Positions 14,219 to 27,501 are shown, numbered from the stretch's first letter. The stretch: 64,000 nucleotides of DNA from Nautilus pompilius (GCA_018389105.1 JACATO010000922.1:248001-312000), one strand, 5' to 3'. A program made the numbers and translations. Notes: generated from the sequence alone by a model not told the origin.

Positions 14219-17200
14219 CTAGCCTCCTGAGTTTGTTTTTTTGCCGTTGTCAGCTTGAAATGAAGTGTCCTAGGAGGGCCTGCGATCGTCGCCGTACTAA
14301 TAACCCACTCGGTATGCTAGCCTCGTTTGGTAACCAAGGTGCGGATCCGTGAGCGAAAAACGATCTTAATCGTCTCTTAGTTATTTATTTATTGCCGGTT
14401 TTAATTGAAGTCAGTGGTCTCATTTTCAAATAAAATGCTATCTTTATTTGTTTAAAGCTGTTTACTGCTTTTGTTTAAAAAAAAAAGCGTTAAAAGGATA
14501 AAGAAGTGATTTATAAAGTTTCTTATTCTGTGACGGCGCAGCGATCGACAGCTGATTGCTGTTTATCTGCGAAAGTTAATAAGGGCCGCGCGTGGAACAG
14601 ATCAATAGGATTTCAAGAAATCTCATAACAAAAGTGATTGAGTCCTTCATTCAGAATAGTCGATATATTTCTCTCTCTTTTTTTAAGTAAGGAGTATTGA
14701 AGGCGCGTGCTTCATTGAAAAGGAACGGCGCTGGGTAAGAGTCTGCTTCAAGTTGATTCAGGGCTCTCAGCAAATACAGGCGATCAGAAGCAGAAACTCA
14801 TATCTCTGGGTATTTATGAGCAGAGAGAGAGAGAGAGAGCGGTCACCGCCATGTTGCGTCAAGGAAGCATTAATCCAGGTAAAACGGTTATCAGCAATGC
14901 TGCCAAAGGTCATCAACGAATCTAATCGAGACCGAGTAATGACGTCATTGGTGTCAACCCGTACTTGCTTAAAACGACTTTGCACATGTTTTAAAGGCCG
15001 GGGGGGTGGTGGCAGGCGGAGGAGCAGAAAGAAATTCTTTGTCGCGCCTGATACGCGATGGGTTGTCTCCCGTGTTTTAGTTCCGTCGTTCAGCGCTATC
15101 TGCAAAGGGGGACGACTCTGATAGATCGCCAGTAAATAGTTACGTTAAATATACGCAATCAGCAGAAGCGTGTTGCCAGTGTCGAAAATTTAAAAAGTCT
15201 AGTGGTTTCACTATTTTGAGAACGTAAAGTTATTGGTGGCGTTCCACTCATGGAAACCAGACGGTTAGTTCTTGTATTTGCCTCCGCCTTGTTAGTAGAA
15301 CAGACAAAAGTGCCTGTGCCTCGTCGATATTTTCCTGCCGCCTTCATCAGAGTATAACACTGAGGGCTAATTTGGTTGGTTCCAAATTATAAAACGGCTG
15401 CTTTTCTGGCGCCACTTTACACGTTACACAACCAAATGGATTTTACTAGCAAAAACGAATGCTATTGCAACATGTGCAGTCTTTAAAAAATTGTCGATGA
15501 TAAACTAATGTACTTCAAGTATTTAAATGCATTCAACTTAAAATATACAAGTTTTATAATAAATGAACTGTAATTTGTATTGCATTAGAATTCTTGGCCA
15601 GATCATACGCATATTTTTCTGTTAACTATTAGAGCACATATGTAATTATTCCTTTCTTTCGGTACATCTTTCAGAGACAATTATTAGTAACCGATTTTAA
15701 TTACATTTGATTCATTCACGGAAATAAACTTTAGAGGAGGAATCTCCCTCTTTCGAGACCAAAGATACGCTCTAGGGAAATTCGGTTAGTGGGCTTGATT
15801 TCACAACATGGCAATATGAATATCCGACTAATAAACAATTTAGAAAAAAAATATATTAAAAATTTTGTTTGGCATTAAGGATTTATTTCCTGCTTCTGAA
15901 ATTTATCGCCTCCAAACTCTGTTGGAGCTCCTGATAAACAGTAAAACTTAGCCTGATATGTAGTGTAGCTGATAGTTGGAACTGCTACGCATTGTAGAAC
16001 AATTTATTGTACATCCATAGTATTACAGAGTTTACATACATTCACAGTCAGTTGCTTTGATTTAGTAATGATTTTAGCATGTGGACCTCATCGTCAGCAG
16101 TTTTCTCGCTTGTCACTAACACCGTGCTATACGCTGCCTTTTCGTATCGCCTTGTCCACGGCATTAACATCAGAAATAAACACGTTTTATGATATCATTG
16201 TCGTAAACGGCAAAAACCGACCGCTTTTGCGACAACCGTATTTCAGTTAGCATCAAACGTACCCGGACGGGACCGGCCTCACCAGCGCAGATTATCTTAT
16301 TTACTACGCACTAAGTCGCTCGCCCGGCCTGATGACGAAGTAGCGAACATGCAAACTCCATCACCGCTAATGGGACTTCTCTCATGCCACACCTCTGGAC
16401 GCGTTTTTTGTTTATTACGCCCGGTTTCCAATGACGTCACGGTCCGCGTATCACGAGAGCGAATAGAGTTTACGGCTGGGTGGGGTGTGGACTTACCGAG
16501 GGGGACAGAGTTTCAGGGCTATGAACGCGTAAACTTTTTTTTTTTTTTTTTTTCGAGCTACTATTGGAAAAGGGGATCGACGAACGACCGCGGCTCGTAT
16601 CGGTCGATTTTTAAGCCAGTTGTTGGCCTTGGCGCCTCAGGGCCCACGTGAGACCCACGTAATCCGATCGCTGGCCCCCCGAACTACGGCCTTTCCCATC
16701 AAGTTGTATCAGTTTAGCTGCCCTGATGCATCCATCAATACTAACACTTCTCATTTACACTTTCTAATTTGGTAATTACACTTTAGAAGAGTAAAAGAGT
16801 TGTTAATATACGACCGAATCCTTCCGTATTTGGAGGCGGTACATTCGGATTAAGTATCCTCCTTTACCCGCTTATCAGATCTGCGTCCTGGAGCTTATTT
16901 GTGAAGGAAAAACAAACCCCTTAGGATTTACCCGGTACTTTCGGGTCGTCGTAGTTGTCTTCAAGAGTTTGCGAAACCGAAAGAATTCGCGTAATTTACA
17001 CTCGATCCTGACGAAACAAAGGCCGATAACTCAGTACGAATCCCTTATTTTAAAGGCCCACGCAGCGAGCGGGAAAAAAACGTCGGCTTTTTTGAAAACC
17101 ATCCCGCGTAACCTCGGCGTTCGTTTTCGCATCGATGATATCGTATAAATCCCTGCCCTTGCGAGGTGTCGGATCTGCAATACGTTTGGTTACATTCTTG

Positions 17201-18138
17201 GCCGGGAAATGACTGACGACACACACACACACCCCCTCCTCCCTGTGTTTATACTCTAAAACTGCAGCCCGGTGTGAAATGCGATGGAATCTCTTCTCTG
17301 TTTTTTTTTTTTTTTCCTCTCATTTTCCAGATCGATAAGCAGACGGGACAGGAAGTTCGAGTAATTGTTATGAGGGGGGATTCGAACACACATTTAGCGG
17401 TGGATCGATCGGATGACATCTGCGCGGCAAATCACACGCCTGATATCAAAGTCTGTCCAGTCCAGGAGCTTGGCTGTTATTGATTATTTAGCGAGTGGTG
17501 GTGGTGCGATGAATCAACGATCTTCCGGCTTGTGGGGGTAGATCGAACGCGTGCGGTCACTGAATGGACGGACCCCCGGTCTAAAACAAATTATCGAGAG
17601 GCCTGAATCGGACCCATAAGTTGGGCTCGCGCTTGGTCCTTTGAATAAAGACGTACATTGTAATTGCCTTTATAGATGACCTAGGGCATAAGGTAGCCCC
17701 GCCCCCACCCAAGCCCAGTGCTGGCATAAATGCATTACAAAGAGTCGGCTCCGCATTTTTGAAGCCCATTCAGCTTCTTTGGTGCAAAAGCAGCGGAGGG
17801 GTCCATAGCACCCATCACCGACATATGGCTAAACACCGCTCAGATGGAGCGTCACATTATGACATCGCCAGCATAATGACTGCCAAATTTAAGCCCTCAC
17901 CTTTAATATTTACTGGACGGGGCATGACTTCTGAGTTGAAAGCAGAAGGGTTTCGCCAGCGACCGACGTTCCCTTAAAAGCCGGACAGGATAATACATTG
18001 GCACTGGGGCCGATAATCGTTAGTCCACGTTTAGGTTTCTGTCGCGATATTGATTTCTCGCCTAAAGTGGTCCAAGATATTTCTCCAAGACATATCATGG
18101 TTTTTGCAGTTTTGTAAATAAAAGAAGACGAAAGAGAG

Positions 18139-18141
<3 letters not shown>

Positions 18142-18217
<76 letters not shown>

Positions 18218-18503
18218 GTCAGTACAGAGAGGGAGAGGTACGATGCCAGTACACAGAGAGAGAGATGACGTCAGTACAGAGAGGGAGAGGTGCGATGCCA
18301 GTACACAGAGAGAGATGACGTCAGTACAGAGAGGGAGAGGTACGATGCCAGTACACAGAGAGAGATGACGTCAGTACAGAGAGGGAGAGAGAGAGAGAGA
18401 TGACGTCAGTACAGAGAGGGAAAGGTACGATGTCATTAGAGATAGAGAGATGACGTCAGTACAGAGAGGGACAGGTACGATGTCAGTAGAGAGAGAGAGA
18501 GGA
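18142..18503. repeat. (GA)n followed by TGACGTCAGTAC composite array
   Basis: About 70 bp of pure GA, then six copies of GATGACGTCAGTACAGAG. Several of these alternate with a shortened version (GATGCCAGTAC or GATGTCAGTA) that has lost the ACGT core. It is the reverse complement of the family at 7.4, 33.5 and 41.1 kb. Confidence 0.95.
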
Positions 18504-18965
18504 AATTCCTCCCCTTATCTCGTGTGGTACCATTAGTTCAAATTCAAATTGATGTGATAGGTCATTTAGCTTTCCCTTTCCTAACAGTATCATCACAAGG
18601 ACTCCATTTATTATTATTATTATTATTACGCTGATTTTTCGTTATGCGATAATTTTAAATTTTAAATCGTGTTAAAAGTGAAGAATAAACGGAACAGAAT
18701 AAATAACTAAATACATACTCGAACAGGAAGACTAGTAGTATGATTTGGTAATCAGATTAAGACGTTTGCTATTTTCAAGGATTTCGGCCCATAATCTGCA
18801 CGTCTCTTGGAACAATGGACCAAACAAGAGGTAATCGGTTTCCTACCGTCCAACAACTTGGCCAGGCAGTGCAAACGTCTAAGCCACAATCACCTTGATG
18901 CCCTTTTAACACTTTCGTTCAGGCACCTTGTTGCTTCTTTGCGCTGACAAGGTAAGAAATCAGTA

Positions 18966-19013
18966 TTTATATATATATATATATATATATACACAGACAC
19001 ACACACACACATT
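18966..19013. repeat. (TA)n(CA)n microsatellite
   Basis: A compound dinucleotide run of about 48 bp. Confidence 0.93.
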
Positions 19014-19498
19014 TTCTGAGCAAAGCGATAAAGAAAATCATTAGTATTTTTTAAGGTAACATATTTAAAAGGCGGTGTTCTGTTTTTTTCGCAAACGTAC
19101 GAAGAATAGGTTCTGTTGCAAATTAATGGCGGAGTAATCGCCCGTTAAGAAAAACTATTGTTCACGATTTAGAAGTACCGATCCGTCCTCCGGCTGTGTA
19201 TTTAAGGGGACGAGGGTCGACTTTGTTGGAAATTCCGTCCACTAATTAAATGGCATCGTGACGTTGCTAGGCGATATGCTTTCAGAGCTGCTGCAATTAG
19301 GGAAAGGCAACAGATTCTCGGATTTTTTGTTCCGTATCCTACGGAGAAAAACTGTTCGACCTAGTTTTCGCGAGTTCCTCAGAAGTGCATTCATTTTCTC
19401 CCCCATCTTCATTTATAATCTTTTCACGGCTCTTCGGCTAAAATGTCAGCACATTTCGAAACTTTTGGCTTCTTTCTCTTCGTCTTTGCAAGAAGTAA

Positions 19499-19533
19499 TT
19501 GTGTGTGTGTGTGGTGTGTGTGTGTGTGTGTGG
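19499..19533. repeat. (GT)n microsatellite
   Basis: An interrupted TG run of about 35 bp. Confidence 0.92.
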
Positions 19534-20107
19534 TTTATTTCTGGCCGATCCTCACCACAACTGGGAACATTTAGTTTTCTGTTCACGGAGAATATTTATT
19601 GGTTTTTCGCTCTCACATTTACTAGAATCGCTTAGGCTCGGTATTACTGTCGTCGTTAGCCGTCTCTCGACAACACCACGTGACTGGAATAAGATATTCA
19701 TGAAGTCACACCTAAAAAAAAACAGTCACAGCAGCTAACAAAGATGATCAAACGAGGCGGTTATTGCTGACCTAGCCGACGCTCTTGTCTCTCGGTCGTC
19801 AGCGAGTCTACAGAATATCGCAGACTATCCAGTCTTCTAATCTGTTAACAGGATTCTCCGTTACCCGGATTTCAATTAAAGTTAACGGAGTTTTACAAGG
19901 GGTCGAATATAAGTTTCAGTAATGTGATTAATAGAGTGTAGGAAATGTTCTTTATTGTTTATTTGCAATTAGATATCAACCGAACCGAGAAGTTCCAAAA
20001 TTGCTTTAGTATTCTACCGCTAAAACATCCAATTAATAAAGCAAAATATTAGGGAAATAAAACGGTTAGTGTTAATCTCTTGCTATTTTCAAGCTTGTTA
20101 TTGGTGT

Positions 20108-20179
20108 CTGCTCGCGATCCACTGGAACCAAGAAACTTCGGTCACAAATCTTGTGTATTACCGACTGAGCTATTTTAAC
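20108..20179 (-). mobile_element. tRNA-like relic
   Basis: On the minus strand TAGCTCAGTCG (20,162-20,172) matches the A-box consensus fully. GGTTCCAGTGG (20,119-20,129) is a decayed B box at the normal tRNA spacing. Acceptor and T-arm pairing fail, so it is a tRNA pseudogene or SINE remnant. Confidence 0.4.
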
Positions 20180-21385
20180 CGTTAACAGATTTTTGTAGAA
20201 TTTTATATCTATTTAAACTCATAATTGGTTTTTCCTGGGACCTTGGTTAGTTGGCACGTTGGTTGGGTGACCGTTTAGGACTGAGTTGCTACTTGGTTTC
20301 TTGATGGATTGGACGATATGTGCTGCTTCTTTGATCTGTCGGGCTCTCCACCGGGGCTCAGTAGCCGGGGTTGCTATTTCCGCCCCACCCTGGTTGGTGG
20401 TTCTTTACTGACTTGACGCGTTCTGCAACTTCTGAGCCTTTTATCTCTCCCCTTTCTGGTGCTTTTATGTGTCCCTTCATTTTTGCCAACACCGGTCTTA
20501 CCCGTTTCGCTTTTACATTCCAGGCAAAGACTGCATAATGTGTTTGGTCTGTCTGCCTCATAGGTCGGCTTGGTTGCGGACAGTACGCTCTTGTGGATGG
20601 CCTTGCAGTGGTTCCCGGCTCGATAGTACGACCATCTGTGGTCCCAGTAGAAGCTTTGGTATTGCTGTTGTAAATTATCTGTCAAATTCTTTATTCGCGC
20701 TAGCAACATTAAACGTCAAGATAAATTTCACACCGAAAAAGTAAATAATGGAACCAGAAACTAGACACGGAGGTTTTAAGTAGGTATTAACTCGTTTAGC
20801 CAAATTCGTGAAAGCAAGAACGAGGCATTCGGATTCTGAAAGAAATGATACTTTCTTCGATCAGACTTCAGTCCTCGCTCACATCAGCAGCGCTCAATTA
20901 TTTCGGATAGTATGCGCCATTTGTGTCCTACCAGCGATGCCTGGTATTAGAGTTATTTTTATAGGTAGATAATCCGATGAAACGCTGGCAGCGTGGTGTG
21001 GAAAATGCTATTGGCAGGTATGTTATTGAATTTTCTTACAATAAATTCTAACACGGTGTAAATCTATGACGTCAGCGGAAACTTTCCTTGGCCCGGTGCC
21101 CACCAATGTATGCAAACATCGCTCTTAGCAACCGTTTATTCCGAGCTGTTATGAAATCATTCAGTAGCTCCTACAGAAAAACCCTGTCCGCACTTGTTCA
21201 TTAAATAAGTATACTGGAAATTAATTAATATTCATAATTTATGCATTCTTGGCGTGATTATACTCACGATAAGCGGTGCTAATTTCTGCTGTGTACCAAG
21301 AAAGATTGGTCTTTAACTTTTCTCCGCTAAGCCAAAATAAATACAATACGAGACTCACGATTACCTAATTATAACCTGGTATATA

Positions 21386-21456
21386 AGAGAGAGAGGGGGG
21401 AGAGGGAGATTGAGAGAGAGAGAGAGAGAGGAGAGAGAGATGGAGAGAGAGAGAGA

Positions 21457-21505
<49 letters not shown>

Positions 21506-21550
21506 AGAGAGAGAGAGAGAGATGGAGAGATGGAGAGAGAGAGAGAGATG

Positions 21551-21593
<43 letters not shown>

Positions 21594-21618
21594 TAGAGAG
21601 AGAGATGGAGAGAGAGAG

Positions 21619-21652
<34 letters not shown>

Positions 21653-21689
21653 GAGATGGAGAGAGAGGAGAGAGAGAGAGAGAGAGAGA
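21386..21689. repeat. Long (GA)n / GGAGAGA tract ending in GACGTCAC
   Basis: About 300 bp of purine repeat with GGAGAGAT sub-units. It ends in GAGACGTCAC, which may be a remnant of the TGACGTCA motif found in other tracts. Open frames here are Glu/Arg or Ser/Leu artefacts. Confidence 0.95.
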
Positions 21690-22499
21690 CGTCACAAGAT
21701 GTTGAAATTCTGTCAGTGCTATCTATACGTTTCTCTTGTCCGTTTACTGACTTCCCATTCCCAACTCTCCAGGGTTTCTACTCTCGAGGTTCTCCCAGGA
21801 GACGGCGATTCAGCCTCAGAAACTGCGCTGCTGGTTTAATGTTTCTGAAAAGAATCGTGGCATCGCTTGGAATGGCTAATCTTATCCTATGAGGATGGAG
21901 CATTCGTGTGAGAAGATCACCTTCACGTAGTCTGCCAACCTGTACCAGTGGATTACTGATAACTTGTGAAGAAATCTCTTCGCACGTTTGTTGATTAAAA
22001 TTTTTCCAAAAAGCAAGAAATTCGCTGTTTTCAGGATTCAAGTCTTAGATAAACCCAATTCTTTTGGTTGACGCGAGCTTTCCAATCGAGAAGTCAATAC
22101 CGGATTTGCGATAATGTAATTTGGTGTCTGTCAGCTTTAACAATTTTATAAAATAAACGTTTCTTGCCTGGTAGGCGGCCAAGGTGTGTTCTGGCACCTT
22201 TGTAATATAAATGTGTAAACTTTATCAGGTAGCTTTGTGGACTAAGGTGTCAGTTGCTCTTCAAATTGCAGGCTACTTTGTTTGTTTGTTTTTCCGGGTG
22301 TTTTAAGCCTTAAAAGATAACTTACCGCGGATCTGGAGACCAGATTTGTTTGACCTCTGGAAGCTCTTTATTAGGATTTTAAAAAATCACATCAAAAAAA
22401 GGATTACTCTCTTATTACACGCCGCACAGAAACTCCGAGTCTCTCTGATTTAACCTTTAAAGCGGAGGAACTCTAAATTTTCTTAGCTTTATTTTTCTT

Positions 22500-22693
22500 A
22501 TTCAGCCAAAAGTCTCGTGACGACGGTCCGCGATGATTTTGTGGGACCGTCCCTTTAATACCGAACCTGTCTCGCGCGTTAACGTTGTTTCCGTTCCAAT
22601 CTCCTTCACGCCGACAGCGCGGTGTTCCGCGATGTTTTCGTATCATTCAGAGTAATCGCTACACCACCAGTCATCTTCTGCAGAACCGTTTTA

Positions 22694-22724
<31 letters not shown>

Positions 22725-23790
22725 TGGGACGGCCGCACGCGCATGTTATCGGCGATTTCATTGGTTGGCGTTCGTGCTCAACAAATTAGTTGTGTACAAA
22801 ATGGTGTCGGTTAACGGGAGCGGGGAATTTCGGAGCTGGATTCCCTGACTACGGCCATTGAGCTGAGCCGACCGAGTGGAAAAAGTAGTTTAATGGCTTC
22901 GCGGTGAGTGGGGCCGGGAGATAGTAATTAGACGCCTGTTCTGTTTACAAAGGGGTCCAATAAAACTGCGATTAGAATTTACAGCTCCCGCTTAGCCCCT
23001 CGGTCCGTGTAAACACGATCGGCTCCGTGCGTCCGGCTGAAGGGTTTGATTTACATTTCATTGAATTCGGGGGGAAAAAAAAGAAGAAGAAGAAAGTCCA
23101 ATCGACTGGCGAAATGGAGCTGGGTCCAGCTCTCGTCCACGGCCCGAACCCTTCCATCGACATCCACCCTGATGTTTTCAATATACACACATATGATTTT
23201 GGGGGGGGTTGGATCGAAAATCAGGCGCAAAGCTCAAGAAAACCGGCTCCCTTTCGCCACCAGGTGAATCTCTTCGGAATAGAGTTACGATTACGATCCG
23301 TAAATCCTGTTTATCCGCCGGCCGAAGCTTATTCCCGGTACTGATCTTTGCGGGAAGGTTTCCCTCTCCCCCCCCCCGTTTGTAACTGCTGATAACCTCA
23401 GGCAGCGGACGGCGACGGTCAGTCTGAGAGCTCTGTCGCATCCTCCAATGAGCAGGGCTCCGCTCTCTGTTTCCTTCCCCCTGCCGAAGTCGGATCCGCG
23501 CCATCAGTCGCGTTATCAATAAAACACAACCCGATATCCCGCCGGAAATTCTGCCCGGAAGAAGCGAGCGGCTCTTTCCGGTTTCGATTTTCAGCCAAGT
23601 TCTTGTCCAGCATCTTGCCGGAGAGACGGGTCTTCTGCGTCGCTTATAAGGATCTTGATCCCTATTTAACCCGCAGGCGCGCTAATCCGGTTTGAGCACC
23701 GGAATGTAAAGTATGCGGATTGGTAGGCAGTTGAGCGGCCAGCCATTCTAGTTGTGACGTCATCATAAATAAACCGCGCAGATTAGAAGA
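22500..23790. other. CpG-rich stretch without a recognised gene
   Basis: CG dinucleotides are frequent. Short open frames exist on both strands (plus 23,027-23,344, minus 23,178-23,519) but show no known motif and no convincing exon chain. It contains a solitary TGACGTCA at 23,755. Confidence 0.3.
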
Positions 23791-25689
23791 CCCCTCCCAC
23801 CGCCCGACTAATTAGAAAACTACCAGATGAAGTCCGGTCGTCAGTGACCCTCGTTGGTCTGAATTCGGGAACTTTCTGCTACCGCCGTTATCTTGTGTAA
23901 ACTGTTTTACATAAAATCGAGGAATCAAAACCGGATACGCCATTAAATTACAAAATGTGAGTAATATCTTTTGTTTAAAACTGTCATCATGAGCCAACCG
24001 GGGATTGATTCCACTGATGATCCAAGATAGGCCATGGAGACTGACTACACGCCGGGTGTATACTCCTCTTCAAAATCTGTAAATCGAGCATGGAAGCTGA
24101 CACAGACCTTCTGTCAAAGCATAAACTGTTAAATAAAATAACACAGTATAACTAATTAGAATGCGCGTGCATCTCAATCAGCAGGAAGTCCTAATGCATT
24201 ATTATCGGTTACTGCATTTCAACGTTTCTTAGTTACGTCGATGACGCCATAAAATATCCATGTTGAGCATATTTGTCCCCTGTTAAAAGGTATTCCTGTT
24301 TTGTACTCTATGTCCATAGGCTCTGAGGGTGTGCGCGTCGATTCTCTCCCCTTTCAACCGATATTTGACGACGTGACAGTTCTGCTGTGACGAAGCTATA
24401 ACTGATTTTATTCATCTCTGTGAAATCTCTAGTCGATTTAATGTTCGTACTTTTTTCTTTAGTAACCTATCTGATGGATCCCTTTTCTCCTGCTAAGAAC
24501 CACCAGCCCACACTAGTCTTCGAGGAGGAGGTTCTGTTATAAAATTATTACCTCTGCTTGGTTCGACATTTGCTGATTTGGTCGTCAAATTGAAAGTACG
24601 ATTTGAAACTCCGCGACAGTTTGACTGATAGACTTTTCGCTTCTTTCTTGGAAAACGTTTAGATGAAAAAAAAAACACAACAACGATAAGTTATAGCCAT
24701 GACAGAGTTTCCGAGTAGCGACTATCAGTCATCTCTGACTTACAGGAAGAAAACCCAACATACAACCGGTCCAAAGTTAAGTTGTTTTTTTTTTTTTTTA
24801 TGACCGAGAGATGGGAACACGAGACGATTGCAGACAAAAGTCACAAGCCAGTCGCATCGTGCAAGCGTCCTTTTACTGCTTGTGGACTGGGAAAGCACCG
24901 GATCTTAGCTATAAACCAGAGTTGGCGATCGTGTAATTGGTACATACGATCAGCGACATCTGGAGAGGCGCAGAAGACCTAGTCGTTAGGCGGGGAACCA
25001 AATAGCAGCTTTCAATGGCAGCGAAGTCACTTCCTGTTTTCATGACCGGAGGTTAGGAGCTCGAGAAGAATTATTTATGGTTGCGTTTATCCAAAGCGTG
25101 CCAAAGTAATTTCCGAAAACTGTTTTATGGGACAGTGCTTAGATATAATATTGACACCCCTGATAACAGAACAGGCTGCGGGGGGTGCTTATTTTGTTGC
25201 TGCTGTTGTTTTTCTTTCTCCGGGCACAGTGTAGTAGAGCGTCTCTAACAGTGATCGGCTTTAAAGGGAAAACCGAGGTTTGTGGCTATAATGTGGGCTG
25301 GTTTTAAAACGCTATCATTAGAAAAAAGAAAACATGACCAATGATGAGATCAGAGATTCTGCTAAAGGCTGCGAAGCAAACCACGTGAGGTTAATATTGT
25401 CATATTAATACAGATTATTATTCGTCAAATAAACGTATAGAATGTTAAGTATTACACTATATAAATGTCCATAGTGATAAAATCACATAAATACGCTTTT
25501 TTTTTCCTTTTCTTCGCAAACCCCTGTCTTCCCTTGCAGGTTCTCAGGAACATCTCGCAACAGGGAGATAGATGGATCGGGGTGGGTGTCGGGTATCATC
25601 AGCCTTGGTGACCGAGTGAAGTTTTTCCTGGGTACGGTTGGAGAGATGTTTTCAAACAGTGGTGGGTTAGGGTTCAAAGTGTGAGCCAA

Positions 25690-25910
25690 CCAGGAGAGTC
25701 ATCCAAGATAACCTTCACCACGAGTATCCGTAGTAAAGTCTCTAGTAGAAACTCTGTTTGGCTGCGGGAGGAAACCCGGCGTTCTCACGCAGAGAAGGAA
25801 GGGTACTGCGGAAAGTCGCCAAACTGAGCGGGATCTCGACGGGAAGCCGAACTCGAACCTTCATCTACCGACATCGTCGTGTTCGCCTAGTCGCTTGACC
25901 TATCTGACAA
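25690..25910 (-). mobile_element. tRNA-derived SINE candidate, minus strand
   Basis: On the minus strand TAGGTCAAGCG (A-box-like, 25,892-25,902) is followed 43 bases later by GGTTCGAGTTC (B-box-like, 25,849-25,859), the spacing expected for a tRNA. The body contains GCCGGGTTTCCTCCCGCAG. The far end (GAGCCAACC..ATCCAAGATA read on plus) resembles 23,991-24,031. Confidence 0.5.
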
Positions 25911-26759
25911 CCATCGTGTCACGTTTTCCTCGCCGTCTTGTTGGGTTTTAAAACAACAGCGACAACTCTGTGTGCTTGATATATTCTGACCCACGTTTGT
26001 CTAGCCGTAGATCTACTGGCTCCGGTAGACGGCGCTCGCGCTGGTTTGATGATTACCAGCTTTTAGTTGTAGGTGGACAGCTACACTGGTTTCGAGCATC
26101 GAGCTGATTAGGATGTCTATCTTTACACTGAGATATAAACAGCGACACGTGGGCAGCCACTCTTATTATATGATAATACAGAATGATATAATCGAACTTG
26201 AAGAAAGAACATGATAACGATTATTCTCAGACATTCCGCGGTGAAATGCTGAGTTTTTCGCACCAAATGTCTATAAAATTTAAAATGTCGCGATCTGACA
26301 GCTCAGGGATAGGCGAAAGTTTTTGCTTTCTAAGCTAATTTTCTTTAAACGTAATGCAGCAGCGTTTTCTATCCTCTCCTGCCTGTCTCGCGTGACAGAG
26401 CTGAGAACCATCCGTCGGTGTAAACTGTCCGAGATGTCAGAACACGCGGCCGCACGGGTAGCCAGCTCTGCCAGCTGAATGTGTGTTCTCCCGTGGTGAG
26501 TTAGTGCGGAGACGATCTTCGCATGCTGTAAGACGCCGCACAGAACTGATTGAGTAAATAGATATTCCTTCATCCAGGAAAATGTACTGGTCTTAATTGC
26601 TTCTTAAAACTCGCCACCTTTGTGTAGTAGCTAAACTCGAACCTGATATAACTTGCAAATACGGAAAATTAAACTTTCAAAGGAAGTTAAATTATTGCAA
26701 TTGAATCACACGCCGTCTAAAATCTTAGCAGGGTTTGAGAAGTTATATTCAGGGGATTT

Positions 26760-26842
26760 GGCCGGCCCAGTGGTGGTAGACTGGTAAGGCTGACGGCCCT
26801 AGTTCGAATCCCGATCAGAGTGGCTTGGTCTGGCGTATGGTT
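26760..26842 (+). mobile_element. tRNA-derived SINE fragment
   Basis: It has a Pol III A-box-like TGGTAGACTGG (26,774-26,784) and a strong B-box-like AGTTCGAATCC (26,801-26,811), followed by CGATCAGAGTGG. The two boxes are closer than in a real tRNA, so the head is shortened and this is not a functional tRNA. The sequence after the B box resembles the fragment at 14.1 kb. Confidence 0.6.
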
Positions 26843-27495
26843 TCTTCTTCGTATCCACGGTTGATGTCCCTCACCTTTCCCCTTTAGCCCCCTTCCGTGA
26901 GATATCCTCAACTACACAGTCAGCGTACTAGACCGCAAATGCAAAACAAACAAAAAAATCTAAGGGGTTTGAACTAATCACAAAATCTACTGAAGAGCGT
27001 AAGGGAGGAGGCTACCCGAGCGTTTCCCCCCGGCCAGCTTGCAACCAACTCCAGAACCTAAGCTTCAGTGACCTTCGTAACTGCCCGCCATCGGGGTGTC
27101 TCTCGATGAACACTTGGGCGGACGACTGATGATACCTGCCTACTGACGACAGATGGTGATTGTCGCCGTATCTCTGCCGGAACTAAAGCCGTGGTCAGGT
27201 GGTTACCGAGCCTCGGAGCCGCGGCCGCCCAAGCCTACAGCGCCACCGGATACTGCACCAGCCGGTAGTCTGGGTTTAGAAGATATTCCTTCAGCAACAG
27301 AGCGAAACCAGCCACCGTCGGGCGGTGTCAGTGGTAAACAGCGTCAACCGAGTCAGAATGGCCAACGGTCTTTTTTTTGGGGGGGGGAGACTGCTGTGAT
27401 CCGGGGGGGGCGGGTCTCTGCTGTATTCGCTGTAAACCAAACTTAATGTTAAAGCAGAATGAAGGAATAGCGAAAACCCGGGTTATCATAAAAGT

Positions 27496-27501
27496 TTTAT
27501 T
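27496..27501 (-). promoter_or_regulatory. Candidate poly(A) signal AATAAA overlapping the stop codon
   Basis: On the minus strand the end of the reading frame is TGCTAATAAAAC: the hexamer AATAAA shares two bases with the TAA stop. If used, cleavage would fall about 10-30 bases further on and leave almost no 3' UTR. Confidence 0.45.

Larger units (their letters stand above)
7662..18141. other. No supported gene; CpG-rich block, SINE fragment, simple repeats
   Basis: No open frame here carries a recognised motif. The longest (minus 8,436-8,843, plus 14,753-15,121) lack family signatures or exon support. Solitary TGACGTCA sites are at 14,940 and 16,432. Confidence 0.6.
18504..27495. other. No supported gene downstream of the FAS1 gene
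   Basis: SINE-like fragments, a long GA tract and a CpG-rich stretch are listed separately. I looked on the minus strand for a further FAS1 H1-type exon that could extend the gene and saw none. The open frames at minus 21,778-22,041 and minus 26,280-26,573 are unrecognised. Confidence 0.55.

Noticed and set aside
20108..20179. Functional tRNA gene
   Set aside because: The A box is good, but T-arm and acceptor pairing fail and the B box is decayed.
21369..21892. Arg/Glu-rich and Ser/Leu-rich open frames
   Set aside because: Produced by the (GA)n tract. The same applies to 3,810-4,133, 33,485-34,340, 41,100-41,281 and 49,058-49,310.
21778..22041. 87-codon minus-strand open frame with plausible protein composition
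   Set aside because: I could not link it to any family or to neighbouring exons.
26280..26573. 97-codon minus-strand open frame as a further FAS1 exon or separate gene
   Set aside because: It contains no H1, central-His or H2 motif and no other recognised family signature.
27153..27446. Pro/Gly-rich plus-strand open frame just beyond the FAS1 gene end
   Set aside because: Composition reflects local GC richness; it runs into homopolymer T and G tracts and has no motif or clear donor.
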